From positions 27,796 through 91,795 of the forward strand of contig JAKLKB010000006.1 of assembly GCA_023150835.1 (NCBI GenBank): DNA of 64,000 nucleotides, written 5' to 3'. The notes below the pieces were generated by a model that worked only from the letters and a program-made list of their open reading frames with translations, searched no databases and had not been told where the DNA came from. Source of the stretch: Myxococcota bacterium. GTDB taxonomy: Bacteria; Myxococcota_C; UBA6777. This document shows, piece after piece, positions 6,361 through 16,200 of the stretch (positions are counted from its first letter, which is position 1; every line of letters begins with the position of its first letter). A program made the translations under genes and the position numbers.

Positions 6361-8667
6361 ATGAGTCACACCCAGCGTTTCGGTCGAGGCGGTGCCGTTT
6401 TTTACGGTGTTGTGGTTTTGGTGATGGTGCGGTGGTTTTTTGGGATGGTTTTTGATGGAGCGTTTGTGCAAGCGCAACCGATTCCTCCAGAGATCGAGCG
6501 GTCTATTCGGGATTTGCGTGATGCTGCGGATCCGAGGGTTCGTGTGCGTGGAGCAAAAGCCTTGGGGCAGAGCGGAGCCAAAGCAGCGCCTGCTGTGGCG
6601 GTGCTGGTGCGAACATTGAGCGAAGAAAACGAGGGCGTGGTTCGTCGGGAGGTGGTCAAGGCTTTGGGTCAGATCGGCGTGGTGGCCAAGGCAGCGATCC
6701 CTGCGTTAATCGAGGCTTTGTGCGATCCCGATGCAGATGTGCGCCCCCAAGCAGCCGAGGCGTTGAGAGCGGTGGGAACGGTAGCGATCCCTGCACTGAT
6801 CTACGCGGTACACCATCCCTTTTGTTGGAACGCCCGCTATCTCGCCATCAAAACGCTCGGTGAGATCGGGGGAATGGATCGATCGGCGATCAAGGCGATC
6901 GTTCAGAGCCTCAAAGATCAGCGTTTCGAGGTTCGTCGAGAGGCCGCGTTGGCGTTAGGCAAGATGGGGGTAAAAACGAAGTATGCGCTCCCTGTATTCA
7001 TCGAGTTGTTGGGGGATAAAGAGGCGTGGGTACGCCAAGAAGCCGCAAAGTTGTTGCGTGAGAGGGGGGATTTGGCGGTTCCTTTGCTGACGAGGGCTTT
7101 GTGGCATCCAAAGGAAGAGATCCGTATGGGGGCGATTGAAGTGCTGGGCAAGATGGGGCAGCTTACGAGCGATAAGCTGGTGAGAGCCTTGGGGGGGGCG
7201 TCTTGGGCCGTGCGCTGCGATGCTGCGAGGGCTTTGGGCAGGATGGGGAAGGCTGCTCGGCCTGTGATCCCTGCGCTGATTCGGGCTTTGCGCGATCCGA
7301 GTCGTGATGTTCGCGCTTGTGTTGTCCAAGCCTTGGGAAAGATGACCGACACCGCGCTCCCCGCCATCACGGCGGTTTTGGGTGATCCCGATGCGCGTGT
7401 TCGGGCGAAAGCAGCCCAAGCCTTGGGAGATATCGGACCTGCCGCCAAGACAGCGATCCCAGCGTTGATCGTGGCATTGCGCGATCGTGAGTTGGAGGTG
7501 CGCGAGTCTACGTCATTGGCGCTCGCAAAGATCGGAGCATCGGCAGTTCCAGCGTTGATCGTGGTGTTGCGCGACAAGGAATGGTTGGTGCGCGGTGATG
7601 CCGCCAAAACACTTGCAAAGATCGGTACAGAAGCGAAAGAGGCGGTTCCAGCGTTGATCGTGGCGTTGCGTGATGAAGTGAGGGAAGTGCGTGTTGTGGC
7701 CGCCAAGGCTTTGGGGAAGGTGGGTGGGGCTGCGAGGGCAGCGGTCCCTGCACTGATCGAGTCATTGCGCACAGAGCAGATCGGAAGAGTGCGCGCTCGA
7801 TCTGCTCAGGCGTTGGGGCAGATGGGGGATGCGGCAAGCGCGGCGATCCCTGCACTTGCGTCGGCTTTACGCGACAAACACTCGGATGTTCGACAACAGG
7901 CTGTTCGTGCGTTGGGCCGTATCGGGGTTCGAGCCGTGTTTGCGATCCTTGGGCAAGCTTTGCGCGAACCTGATTTGGAAGTTCGACGGCTTGCAGCGGA
8001 GGCACTCGGTCAGATCGGTGTGGCCGCCCAATCGACGGTCCCTGCGCTGGTTGAGGCGTTGCGTGATCAAGAAAAAAAAGTGTGTGTGTCTGCGGCCCGA
8101 GCCTTGGGGCGGATGGGCAGCGCTGCAAGACAGGCGGCTCCTGCGCTGGTGGGAGCGATTCAGGATCCAGAAGTGCGTGCTTCGGCGGTCGAGGCGCTTA
8201 AACGGATGGGCAGCGCAGCGAAGCCAGCGATTCCCGCGCTGTTGAAGGCTTTGGGCGATCTGGATCCGAGCGTTCGCAGCATCTCTGCCGAGCTGTTGGG
8301 GTCGATCGGGAGTGCCACCAAACCAGTGATTAGGGTGCTGGTTCGGGCTTTGCGCGATGAAGAAGATGAGGTGCGTGTTCGTGCGGCCTTGGCTTTGGTT
8401 TGCCTGAACGCCTCAAAGCGTGCGGTATCCGTGTTGCTCAAGGCTTTGCGGGAGAAGCAACGGCTTGCTCGTCTTCGATCGGTGCGGCTGCTTGGGAAGA
8501 TGGGAGCGGGGGCTCGATCCGCGCTGCCTGCGCTTCATCAGGCCAAAAAACAAGCGACGGATCGCCTTTTTCAGGCCGCGATCACAGAAGCGATCACCGA
8601 TATCTCCCGCCCTTCTGTTTCGTTGTGCCCCTTTTCGGCGTCTCCTCCTCGCTCTCGGCGGCCTTGA
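6361..8667 (+). CDS. Secreted HEAT-repeat protein
   Basis: This 768-residue protein begins with a signal peptide (hydrophobic core VFYGVVVLVMVRWFFGMVF, likely cleavage after A-F-V-Q-A near residue 35). Nearly the whole remainder is about twenty HEAT repeats of the bacterial PBS-lyase type, each with the pattern D-x-x-x-x-V-R-x-x-A-A-x-A-L-G-x-I-G followed by A-x-P-A-L-I-x-A-L-R-D. Such solenoids are protein-binding scaffolds; no catalytic domain is visible. ATG 6361 is chosen because GGAG lies nine bases upstream. The coding strand is very rich in G and T (many TTG and GTG codons), like the LRR and giant TPR genes downstream. A 42/43-bp minisatellite begins 35 bp after the stop. The binding partner is unknown. 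Confidence 0.85.
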   Translation: MSHTQRFGRGGAVFYGVVVLVMVRWFFGMVFDGAFVQAQPIPPEIERSIRDLRDAADPRVRVRGAKALGQSGAKAAPAVAVLVRTLSEENEGVVRREVVKALGQIGVVAKAAIPALIEALCDPDADVRPQAAEALRAVGTVAIPALIYAVHHPFCWNARYLAIKTLGEIGGMDRSAIKAIVQSLKDQRFEVRREAALALGKMGVKTKYALPVFIELLGDKEAWVRQEAAKLLRERGDLAVPLLTRALWHPKEEIRMGAIEVLGKMGQLTSDKLVRALGGASWAVRCDAARALGRMGKAARPVIPALIRALRDPSRDVRACVVQALGKMTDTALPAITAVLGDPDARVRAKAAQALGDIGPAAKTAIPALIVALRDRELEVRESTSLALAKIGASAVPALIVVLRDKEWLVRGDAAKTLAKIGTEAKEAVPALIVALRDEVREVRVVAAKALGKVGGAARAAVPALIESLRTEQIGRVRARSAQALGQMGDAASAAIPALASALRDKHSDVRQQAVRALGRIGVRAVFAILGQALREPDLEVRRLAAEALGQIGVAAQSTVPALVEALRDQEKKVCVSAARALGRMGSAARQAAPALVGAIQDPEVRASAVEALKRMGSAAKPAIPALLKALGDLDPSVRSISAELLGSIGSATKPVIRVLVRALRDEEDEVRVRAALALVCLNASKRAVSVLLKALREKQRLARLRSVRLLGKMGAGARSALPALHQAKKQATDRLFQAAITEAITDISRPSVSLCPFSASPPRSRRP

Positions 8668-8701
8668 GATGGCGAGGTGGGGCTTCCACCGAAGTGTGCG
8701 G

Positions 8702-8998
8702 GCGTATGTTGGCGGACCGTGCGACCCACCCAAAAAACCTGTGGGCGTATGTTGGCGACCGTGCGACCCTTCCAAAAAACCTGTGGGAGTACTTTGGCGA
8801 CCGTGTGACCCTTCCAAAAAACCTGTGGGAGTACTTTGGCGATCGTGTGACCCTTCCAAAAAACCTGTGGGAGTACTTTGGGCGACCGTGCGACCCTTCC
8901 AAAAAACCTGTGGGAGTACTTTGGGCGACCGTGTGACCCTTCCAAAAAACCTGTGGGAGTACTTTGGGCGACTGTGTGACCCTTCCAAAAAACCTGTT
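8702..8998. repeat. Minisatellite, seven units of 42 or 43 bp
   Basis: The box CCAAAAAACCTGTGG recurs at 8730, 8772, 8814, 8856, 8899, 8942 and 8985. The period is 42, 42, 42, then 43, 43, 43; the extra base is a G in the TTTGGCGACC box. A period that is not always a multiple of three argues against coding. Confidence 0.95.
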
Positions 8999-9146
8999 GG
9001 TCTTGCGATCTTTGGGGGTTGTGTGTTTGGGTAGGAAGGCACGGGTGATGTTGGGCTGCGGCTTGGCAAGGAAGGTGTTGCGTATCTATCCCCCTTGGGG
9101 ACGGAGTATCAACGGAGAGCGAATCACCCTTTGTTGAGCAGAAATG

Positions 9147-9248
9147 ATACGAAATCCGCAGGGTGTGTGCATGACGTAGGGGCGGTTCGCGAACCGCCCG
9201 ATTCTTGGGCAGCTATGTTTACGCTCACACAATAGGCGGATCTCGTAT
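9147..9248. repeat. Dispersed repeat family 1 copy
   Basis: The ends are ATACGAAATCCG and CGGATCTCGTAT in inverted orientation. Here the inner stem is GGGCGGTTCGCGAACCGCCC, a perfect 20-bp palindrome that also occurs in the family 2 element at 60867-60986. The right end lies directly before the LRR gene. Confidence 0.85.
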
Positions 9249-9270
9249 GAGCGGTGTTGAAGGGAGAGCG

Positions 9271-11022
9271 ATGAGAGAAGCGGTACAAGAAGCGTTGAAC
9301 GCCCTATTGATGGAGGAGGAGAGTGCGGAGACGTGGGAAGGGCTGTGTACGTTGTTGGTGGAGATCTGTACGGAAGAAGAACGGGAGTGGGGGATTCAAA
9401 AAGCGGCGTTGGTGTTGGCATCGTGGTCGGATGAATACTGTCGATTGGAGGGGATCGATCTAAAGCATCCATGTTGGCCGTTGGTGCGGACATTGCGTTT
9501 GTCGGATGAAGATCTGGTGGATTTGGCGGTCTTGATGGAGCATCCGCACATTCGAGGGTTGGAGATGTCGGGTTGCGAAAGGCTTGAAGATGCCGAGGTG
9601 TTGGGGCAGTTGTCGTCGTTGACGTATTTGGATGTGTCGGGGACGGTGAGTTTGCGGGATATTGGCGGGTTGGGGCGGTTGAAGCTGTTGACGCATTTGG
9701 ATGTGTCATCTTGTCCGAATGTCGAGGACTTTGGTGTGATTGGAGAGATGAAGGGCCTGCGGAGGTTGGGGCTGTCGGAGTGCGATGCGTTGGTGGATGT
9801 GGGGTTCTTGGAGGGATTGGAGGGGTTGGAGTATGTGGATTTGTCATGGTGTGCGTTTTTGGAAGATACGCGGGGGTTGGCGGGGAAAGTCAGATTGCGG
9901 GAAGTGGATCTGTATGGCTGCGATGTGTTGAGGGAAGTGGATCTGCGGGGATGTGTGGCGCTTGAAGAGATCGATGTTTCGAAGTGTGCCTCGCTGGAGA
10001 ATCTGGACGGATTGCGCGGATTGACGGCCTTGCGGAAGATCGATGTATCGGAAGGGCTGTCGTTGCGGGACGTGGATGGTTTGTGCGAAGCGCTGTTGCT
10101 TGAAGAGGTGGATTTGTCGAAGTGCGAGTCGTTGGAGCGGGTGGATGGGCTTGAGGGGATGAGCGCGCTGCGGATGTTGGATCTGTCGGGTTGTGTGCGG
10201 CTGCAAGATATCAGCGTGTTACGTTCGTGTGTGGGGTTGGAAGAGGTCTACTTGCACGATTGTATGGCCCTGACGGATCTGGTGGGTTTGGGTGGATTGA
10301 GCAGGCTTGAGACGTTGGATGTGTCGAATTGTGTGGGTCTGACGTCGTTGGGAGGGCTGTGTGGGTTGCCGAGTTTGCAGACGTTGAATTTGTCGGGCTG
10401 TGCGGCGATGTCGGATCTCTCGGAGATTACGGGGTTGACATCGTTGGTTTCGTTGGATTTGGCGTGGTGCGTGGCCTTGTCGGATCTGCGACCGATTGGG
10501 GGGTTAAAGAGGCTGCAAACGCTGGATATGTCGGGTTGTACGAGTGTGGTGTCTTTGGCGGGTGTGGGTGGATTAAGGCAGTTACAAGCGTTGGATATGT
10601 CGTTGTGTTCGGGCCTGACGGGGGTTCAAGAGTTGGCGGGGCTGTTGCGGCTCAAGCATTTGAACTTGTCGTGGTGTCATGGTTTGCGGGATCTCAAGGG
10701 CTTGGGTGGGCTGCGTTCGTTGCAGTCGTTGGATCTGTTGGGTTGTGAAAGCCTGACGGATATTCGTGCGCTGGCGTTGCTAAAGGGTTTGCGCAAGTTG
10801 AATCTTTCGGCGTGTTCTTCGTTGGAGAGTTTGACGCCGTTGGCAGCGCTCGAATCGCTGGAGTCTTTGAACATTTCGTGGTGTCAAGCACTGGCGATCG
10901 GAGAAGTGGCAAAGTCGATTATGCAAGGGGAAGATGTCGTGCGTTTTCGCGGGATGTTGGGCAAAAATATCGAGGCGCGGCCCGATAGCTCGCTGCTTTT
11001 TGAGCAGCGAAGGCGGCCTTGA
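9271..11022 (+). CDS. Leucine-rich repeat protein
   Basis: A 583-residue protein with a ~90-residue helical N-terminal domain (MREAVQEALNALLMEEESAE...) and about twenty leucine-rich repeats of 22-24 residues with consensus L-x-x-L-D-L-S-G-C-x-x-L-x-D-L-x-G-L-x-G. The conserved Cys after L-S-G/W is typical of cysteine-containing LRRs. There is no signal peptide or membrane segment, so it is probably cytoplasmic and works by protein binding. ATG 9271 is chosen for AGGGAG four bases upstream; in-frame starts at 9205 and 9247 lie in the family 1 repeat. The strand is strongly G/T rich and Leu is mostly TTG. The stop is 11 bp from the stop of the converging helicase gene. Partners are unknown. Confidence 0.85.
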   Translation: MREAVQEALNALLMEEESAETWEGLCTLLVEICTEEEREWGIQKAALVLASWSDEYCRLEGIDLKHPCWPLVRTLRLSDEDLVDLAVLMEHPHIRGLEMSGCERLEDAEVLGQLSSLTYLDVSGTVSLRDIGGLGRLKLLTHLDVSSCPNVEDFGVIGEMKGLRRLGLSECDALVDVGFLEGLEGLEYVDLSWCAFLEDTRGLAGKVRLREVDLYGCDVLREVDLRGCVALEEIDVSKCASLENLDGLRGLTALRKIDVSEGLSLRDVDGLCEALLLEEVDLSKCESLERVDGLEGMSALRMLDLSGCVRLQDISVLRSCVGLEEVYLHDCMALTDLVGLGGLSRLETLDVSNCVGLTSLGGLCGLPSLQTLNLSGCAAMSDLSEITGLTSLVSLDLAWCVALSDLRPIGGLKRLQTLDMSGCTSVVSLAGVGGLRQLQALDMSLCSGLTGVQELAGLLRLKHLNLSWCHGLRDLKGLGGLRSLQSLDLLGCESLTDIRALALLKGLRKLNLSACSSLESLTPLAALESLESLNISWCQALAIGEVAKSIMQGEDVVRFRGMLGKNIEARPDSSLLFEQRRRP

Positions 11023-11033
11023 GGGGGAAGTGG

Positions 11034-13076
11034 CTAGGATTTGTTGAGGAGGGAATGGATCTCGGAGAAGAAGGATTTGAATTTTTTGTCGCGCTCTTCT
11101 TCGGATTGGGCTTGTCGTTGTTGTTCGGCTTGGAGGAAGAAGGTGAGTTCTTTGGGGATATCGGCGAGGAAGCGGGAGGGATCGCGTTCGAGATTTCGTC
11201 CGAAGCGTCGTCGTTCGAGAGCGCGGAAGATGTAGAGTCGTTGTTTGGCGCGGGTGATGCCGACATAACAGAGTCGTCGTTCTTCTTCGACGTCGGGTTC
11301 TTCGCCTTGTCGGTAAAAGGGCAAGAAGCCGTCTTCCATGCCGACGAGGAAGACGACGGGGTATTCGAGGCCTTTGGCTCCGTGTAGGGTGATCAAGGTG
11401 ACGTGATCTTTTTCGGTTTCGCGATCATCGTCTTCGCTGTGGGAGTCGAGGGAGATGCGTTCGAGGTAGTCATCGAGGGAGGGGTGATCGACGCGGCGTT
11501 CGTATTGTTCGATGGCGTTGATGAGGGAGGAAAGGTTGTCGATACGGGATTTGGCTTCGTTGGGATTTTTGTATTCGCGGTGAAGGTGTTGGAAGAGGCG
11601 GAGTTCTTGGAGAAGTTCGAGGGTAAGGGTGGAGAGTTTGGTGCGTTGTGCGCGGAGGCGGAAGAGGTCGAAGAGTTGGAGAAGATCGAGGATGGCCTTG
11701 CGTGCGGAGGGTGTGAGGGTTTCGATCTGTTCGGCGTGTTCGCAGGCTTGGTAGAAGGAGTTGAAGCGGCCATCGCGGAGTGTTTCGGAGAGGTGGTCGA
11801 TGGTGGTGTTGCCGATGGAACGGGGTGGGTAGTTGATAATGCGTCGGAGAGAGATCTCGTCAGAGGGGAGGTGGAGGACTTTGAGGTAAGCGAGGGTGTC
11901 TTTGATCTCTTTGCGCTCGAAGAAGGTTTGTCCGCCGACGAGTTTGTAGGGGATGCGTTCTTGACGGAGGGCTTCTTCAAAGGCTTGGGACTGTGCGTTG
12001 GTGCGGTAGAGGATGGCAAAGTCGCGCCAAGGTCGTTTTTCAGCGTGTTTGATCTCGAAGAGTTGTTCGACGGTGTAGCGGGCTTCTTTTTCTTCGTCGG
12101 GTAGGGTGGCGAGTCCGATGCGAGGGCCGGGGAGGGCATCGGTCCAGAGGGATTTGTCGTAGCGGTTTTGGTTTTTGGCGATGACTTTGTTGGCGGCGTC
12201 GAGGATGTGGGCGGAGCAGCGGTAGTTTTGGGTGAGCATGATGGTGCGAGCGCCCGGGAATTGTTTGTCAAAGTGGAGGATATTGCTGACATCGGAGCCA
12301 CGCCATCCGTAGATAGATTGGTCATCATCGCCGACGACGCAGAGGTTTTTGTGGACAGAGGCGAGGCAGTCGACCATGAGGAGTTGTGCGCGGTTGGTGT
12401 CTTGGTATTCGTCGATCATGATCTGTTGGAAGCGGTTGGACCATGTGTGTAGGGCGTCGGGGAAGGAGCGAAAGATCTTGACGGGGAGTCGGATCAGGTC
12501 ATCAAAGTCGACGGCCCCACAAACGCGCAGGGCGTCTTCGTAGAGGGAGTAGGCTTTTTTGAGGACCATGATGTTTGGGTAGAGGGCGTGGTGGGTAGTG
12601 TGGACGAGGTCGTTGGGATCGAGGAAAAGGTTTTTGGCTTGGGAGATGGCGGCGAGAAGATCTTTGGGGGGGTGGAAGGCTTCGTCGATGCGGTTTTCGC
12701 TCATGACACGGCGCAAGATGGCGAGTTGATCGCTGGGATCGTAGATGGTGAAGCGTTGGGGATAATGGAGACGAGAGAGTTCTTTGCGGAGGATCTTGAC
12801 GCCGAGGGAGTGGAAGGTGCTGAGGGTGAGTTTTTTGACGAGGGTGGGATCTTTGATCATGGAGGAGACGCGTTCTTCCATTTCGCGGACGGCGCGGTTG
12901 GTAAAGCTGACGGCGAGGATGGCCTCGGCGGGATGGCCTTGGGCGAGAAGATGGGCGATGCGATGGACGATGACACGGGTTTTTCCGCTGCCAGCGCCTG
13001 CGAGGATCAGCAAAGGGCCGTGCGTGTGCAAGACAGCGTCGCGTTGTTCGGGGTTAAGGTGAGCGACCGAAACCAT
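11034..13076 (-). CDS. rep: UvrD/Rep-family superfamily 1 ATP-dependent DNA helicase
   Basis: A 680-residue SF1A helicase with all motifs in order: LNPEQRDAV (Q motif), AGAGSGKT (Walker A, residues 26-33), VSFTNRAVREM (Ia), DEYQDTN (II), VGDDDQSIYGWRG (III), LTQNYRC (IV), TLHGAKGLEYPVVF (V) and YVGITRAK (VI). It unwinds DNA 3' to 5' during replication restart or repair. Length and details such as FDDLIRLP and ERKEIKDTLAYL resemble Rep more than UvrD or PcrA, though these are hard to separate by eye. ATG 13076 follows GGAGG nine bases upstream; the open extension begins with TTG and adds seven residues. It converges with the LRR gene and is divergent from the giant TPR gene. Confidence 0.92.
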   Translation of the reverse strand: MVSVAHLNPEQRDAVLHTHGPLLILAGAGSGKTRVIVHRIAHLLAQGHPAEAILAVSFTNRAVREMEERVSSMIKDPTLVKKLTLSTFHSLGVKILRKELSRLHYPQRFTIYDPSDQLAILRRVMSENRIDEAFHPPKDLLAAISQAKNLFLDPNDLVHTTHHALYPNIMVLKKAYSLYEDALRVCGAVDFDDLIRLPVKIFRSFPDALHTWSNRFQQIMIDEYQDTNRAQLLMVDCLASVHKNLCVVGDDDQSIYGWRGSDVSNILHFDKQFPGARTIMLTQNYRCSAHILDAANKVIAKNQNRYDKSLWTDALPGPRIGLATLPDEEKEARYTVEQLFEIKHAEKRPWRDFAILYRTNAQSQAFEEALRQERIPYKLVGGQTFFERKEIKDTLAYLKVLHLPSDEISLRRIINYPPRSIGNTTIDHLSETLRDGRFNSFYQACEHAEQIETLTPSARKAILDLLQLFDLFRLRAQRTKLSTLTLELLQELRLFQHLHREYKNPNEAKSRIDNLSSLINAIEQYERRVDHPSLDDYLERISLDSHSEDDDRETEKDHVTLITLHGAKGLEYPVVFLVGMEDGFLPFYRQGEEPDVEEERRLCYVGITRAKQRLYIFRALERRRFGRNLERDPSRFLADIPKELTFFLQAEQQRQAQSEEERDKKFKSFFSEIHSLLNKS

Positions 13077-13296
13077 GGTAGGGAACCTCCGAGCCAAAAA
13101 AGCAACTCAAAAAGAGCAGGCATGATGCGGCTGCGCAAATGTTCGGTCAAGGGGCAAGGAGGGTGGGGCTGGCCTTGTGTTTGAAGGGGTGCCGATCCAA
13201 ACTAGCGTGTTGTTGGATGATAGGAACGATCGATACGGGAGAGATGGAATGGTCCGCACAAGAAGACGAGAACAGCAAGGGAAGGGGGATAGGAAG

Positions 13297-16200
13297 ATGC
13301 TTCGAGGGTGGAGTGTAGGGATATGGGGGTTGGTGGGATGGTTGTTGTGCGGCGTGGCGTGGGGGCAAGAAGAGGATTGGAAGTTGCGGGATCGGGATCG
13401 GCGGCAGAAACAGATCTTGAGGCGTTTTCAAGAGATCGTGGAGAAGAAGCCTGATCGGGGTTTTGCGTTTCAGCGGATGGTGGAGGTGGGTCGTCGTTGG
13501 CCGGGGCTGGATCGTTTGGTGGCGGAGTATCGGAAGAAAGTGAAGGCATCGCCGCGTCGGTTGGCGTATTCGTTGATCTTGGGGCATTTGTTGGATCACA
13601 CGGGGCAGCGGGAAGGTGCGTTGCGTGCGTACGAGCAGGCGTTGCGGCTGGATCCGCAAAATGCGATGGCGTTGCAGTACAAAGCGGCGATCTTACAGAA
13701 GTTGCAACGTTATGAGGAAGCGATCAAGGCGTATGAGACAGCGTTGGGTGTGTTTAAGGACGCGGAGAGGAAGCGGCGAGCGTACAAGGCATTGGGGACG
13801 TTGTGGTTGTTGAGGAAGCAGCCGAAGAAAGCGTTGGGGTATTGGAAGCAATTTTTGCAGATGAGTCCGAACAACTTGTTGGCGCGGGAAGAGTTGGCGC
13901 GGGAGATGGGGCGGAACAAGTTGTACGAAGAGGCGTTGTTGCAGTGGAAGGAGGTGTTAAAGCGCCGAGGGGGAGGAGTGGCGCGAGCGGGGGTGTTGCG
14001 GCAGATGGGGGGATTGTACGAAGAGATGGGGAAGTGGCCAGAGGCGGTGGGGGTGTATCGTCAAGCGATGGTGTTGACGCAAGAGAGTCATTGGTTGAGG
14101 AGAGAGTTGAGTGCGCGGGTGTTGCAGTTGCATCGGGAGAATGGGAAGTTGGCGGAGCTTGCGGGGTACTTGCAGCAGCAGAAGCGCAAGTCGGCATCGG
14201 ACTTGTCGGCGTTGGCGCAGTTGTATGACGAGATGGGGAGGGACAAGGAAGCGCGGGAGATGTATGCGAAGGCATTGTTGGCGAACTCACGGGATTCGCG
14301 GTTGCGTTTGCGGTACATCACGTTGTTGGAGGTGGGAGGAGATGTGGCGGAGGGGGTGAAGCAGTATCGGTTGTTGATCCGCAATGAGTCGTCGGAGCCG
14401 CGTTATCGGATGGCGTTTGCGGAGATGTTATCAAGGGCGGGTAAGCAGAAGGAATCGTTGGCGGAGATGGCGGAGGTGGCGCGGAGATTTTCGCGCAATA
14501 CGGAGATCTTGTCGCGGTTGGCGGCGCTGTATCGGCGGCGTCGGATGCACAAAGAGGCGAACGCGTTGTTGCGGCGTTTGATTGCGGTGGATCCGAGGGA
14601 TCCGGCGCATCGCAATGCGTTGGGGACGTATCATTTTGAGTTGGGACAAAAAGGACAAGCGCAGACGATCTGGAGGGGGATCTTGCGCAGTGGTTTGGGT
14701 ACAGCGGCGGCGTATACGGCATTGGGGCAGATCTATCGGAGCCACAATCTGGATCGGGATGCGTTGGAGGCGTTTCGGAAGGCAGCGCGTGCGGCTGCGA
14801 AAGATCCGAATGTGTTGCGCAATTTGGGAGAGATGTTTCGTCGTTTGTTGGAGGAGGAGGGGGATCTCAAGGCGAAGGAACTGCAAGAAGCGATCGAGGT
14901 GTGGAAAAAGATTCATTTGTTGGCGAAGCTGCGTCCCGCGAAAAAAGAGGCGTTGCGGCAATTGTTTGCGTTGTATCATGCGCAAGGGACGTCGTATCGG
15001 CTGCCTGTGGAGTATCGACAACGGCTGCGCAAACGCCCAAGCGATATAGAAGCGTTGCGGCTTTTGGGGGAATATTATTTGTGGTTGGCACGCAAGGAGC
15101 GGCGGGATCATGCGCAGGCGCGGCGTTATTTTGAGCGGATCTTGGATTTTCAAAAAGATGATATCGATGCGATCTTGACGTTGGAAGATCTGGAGGCGCG
15201 TCAGAGCCGATGGTATCTGGCGAAGCGTTATTTGTTGCGAGCGGTGGAAGTGGATAAGAAGGGGAGGAGGACGTATTATCGGCGTTTGTATGAGTACAGC
15301 TTGAAGCTGCGTCAGTACCAAGACGCGATCCAGTATGCGCGTCGGGTGGTCGAGTTGTATCCAGACGATGCGACGGCCCATGCGGAGTTGGCGCGGGTGT
15401 ATCGAAAGGTGGGACGGGCGCAAGAGGCGGTGGGAGCGTACCAAGAGGCGTTGCGCTTGCAGCCACACAATCATGGATACCATCAAACGCTCGGGCATTT
15501 GTATCGCGATATGGGGCAAACGGACCAAGCGATCGAGCGTTACAACTTTGTGTTGAAGCACGCGAAAGAAGGGAACCTGATCTACGATGCGGCCATGCAG
15601 ATCATGGGATTGCGCACGTTGGCCCCAAAGAACGATGTGTTGGAAGTGACGTTGCAGACGCTGTCTGAGCAGAATCCAAGGGAGCTTGCGTACTTTCGGG
15701 CGTTAGCGGAGTTGTACCAGCGGCAGGGGCGGATGAAAGAATACCGCGTGGCGTATTTGAAGGCGGCGTCGTCGGTGGATGACAAGTCGCAGGTGTACAA
15801 GAAGTTGGCGGAAGCAGCGACGGAACAGGGCGATTTGAAGAAGGCGATCATCTATTACCGCAAGATGCTTGAAGAGACGCCGAACCCGCAGCCCGATCAA
15901 CAGATGCACTTGGCGCGGTTGTCTTTTCAGGTGGGTGATCAAGTTGGGGCGCGCAAGCTGCTGTTCTCGATCTTGACGGAGAATCCGAACTCTGCGCGGA
16001 TCTTGCGCCAAGTTGGAGAGCTGTTCGATCGCCATCAGTTGGCGGAGGACGCGATCTATAGCTACGAGTTGTTTTTGGAGCTGCAGCCGATGGAGTCGGC
16101 GGTACGAGTGCGGCTGGCGGAGCTTTATTTGCAGAAGCAGATGAACGAGCCCGCGATGGGCTTGTTGGAGTCGGTGTTTTGGCAAGAAGAAGAAAAAGCG

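Larger units (their letters stand above)
8668..9270. other. Intergenic region with minisatellite and family 1 repeat
   Basis: The gap between the HEAT and LRR genes contains the 42/43-bp array, about 145 bp of unique sequence, and a family 1 repeat that ends 22 bp before the LRR start. The several open frames across the array share repeated GFLEGSHG-like peptides in three different frames and are not genes. Confidence 0.7.

Noticed and set aside
8413-9069. Long minus-strand frame (218 codons) across the 42/43-bp array
   Set aside because: Similar repeat peptides appear in three frames, the period is not a constant multiple of three, and no ribosome-binding site or family match is present.
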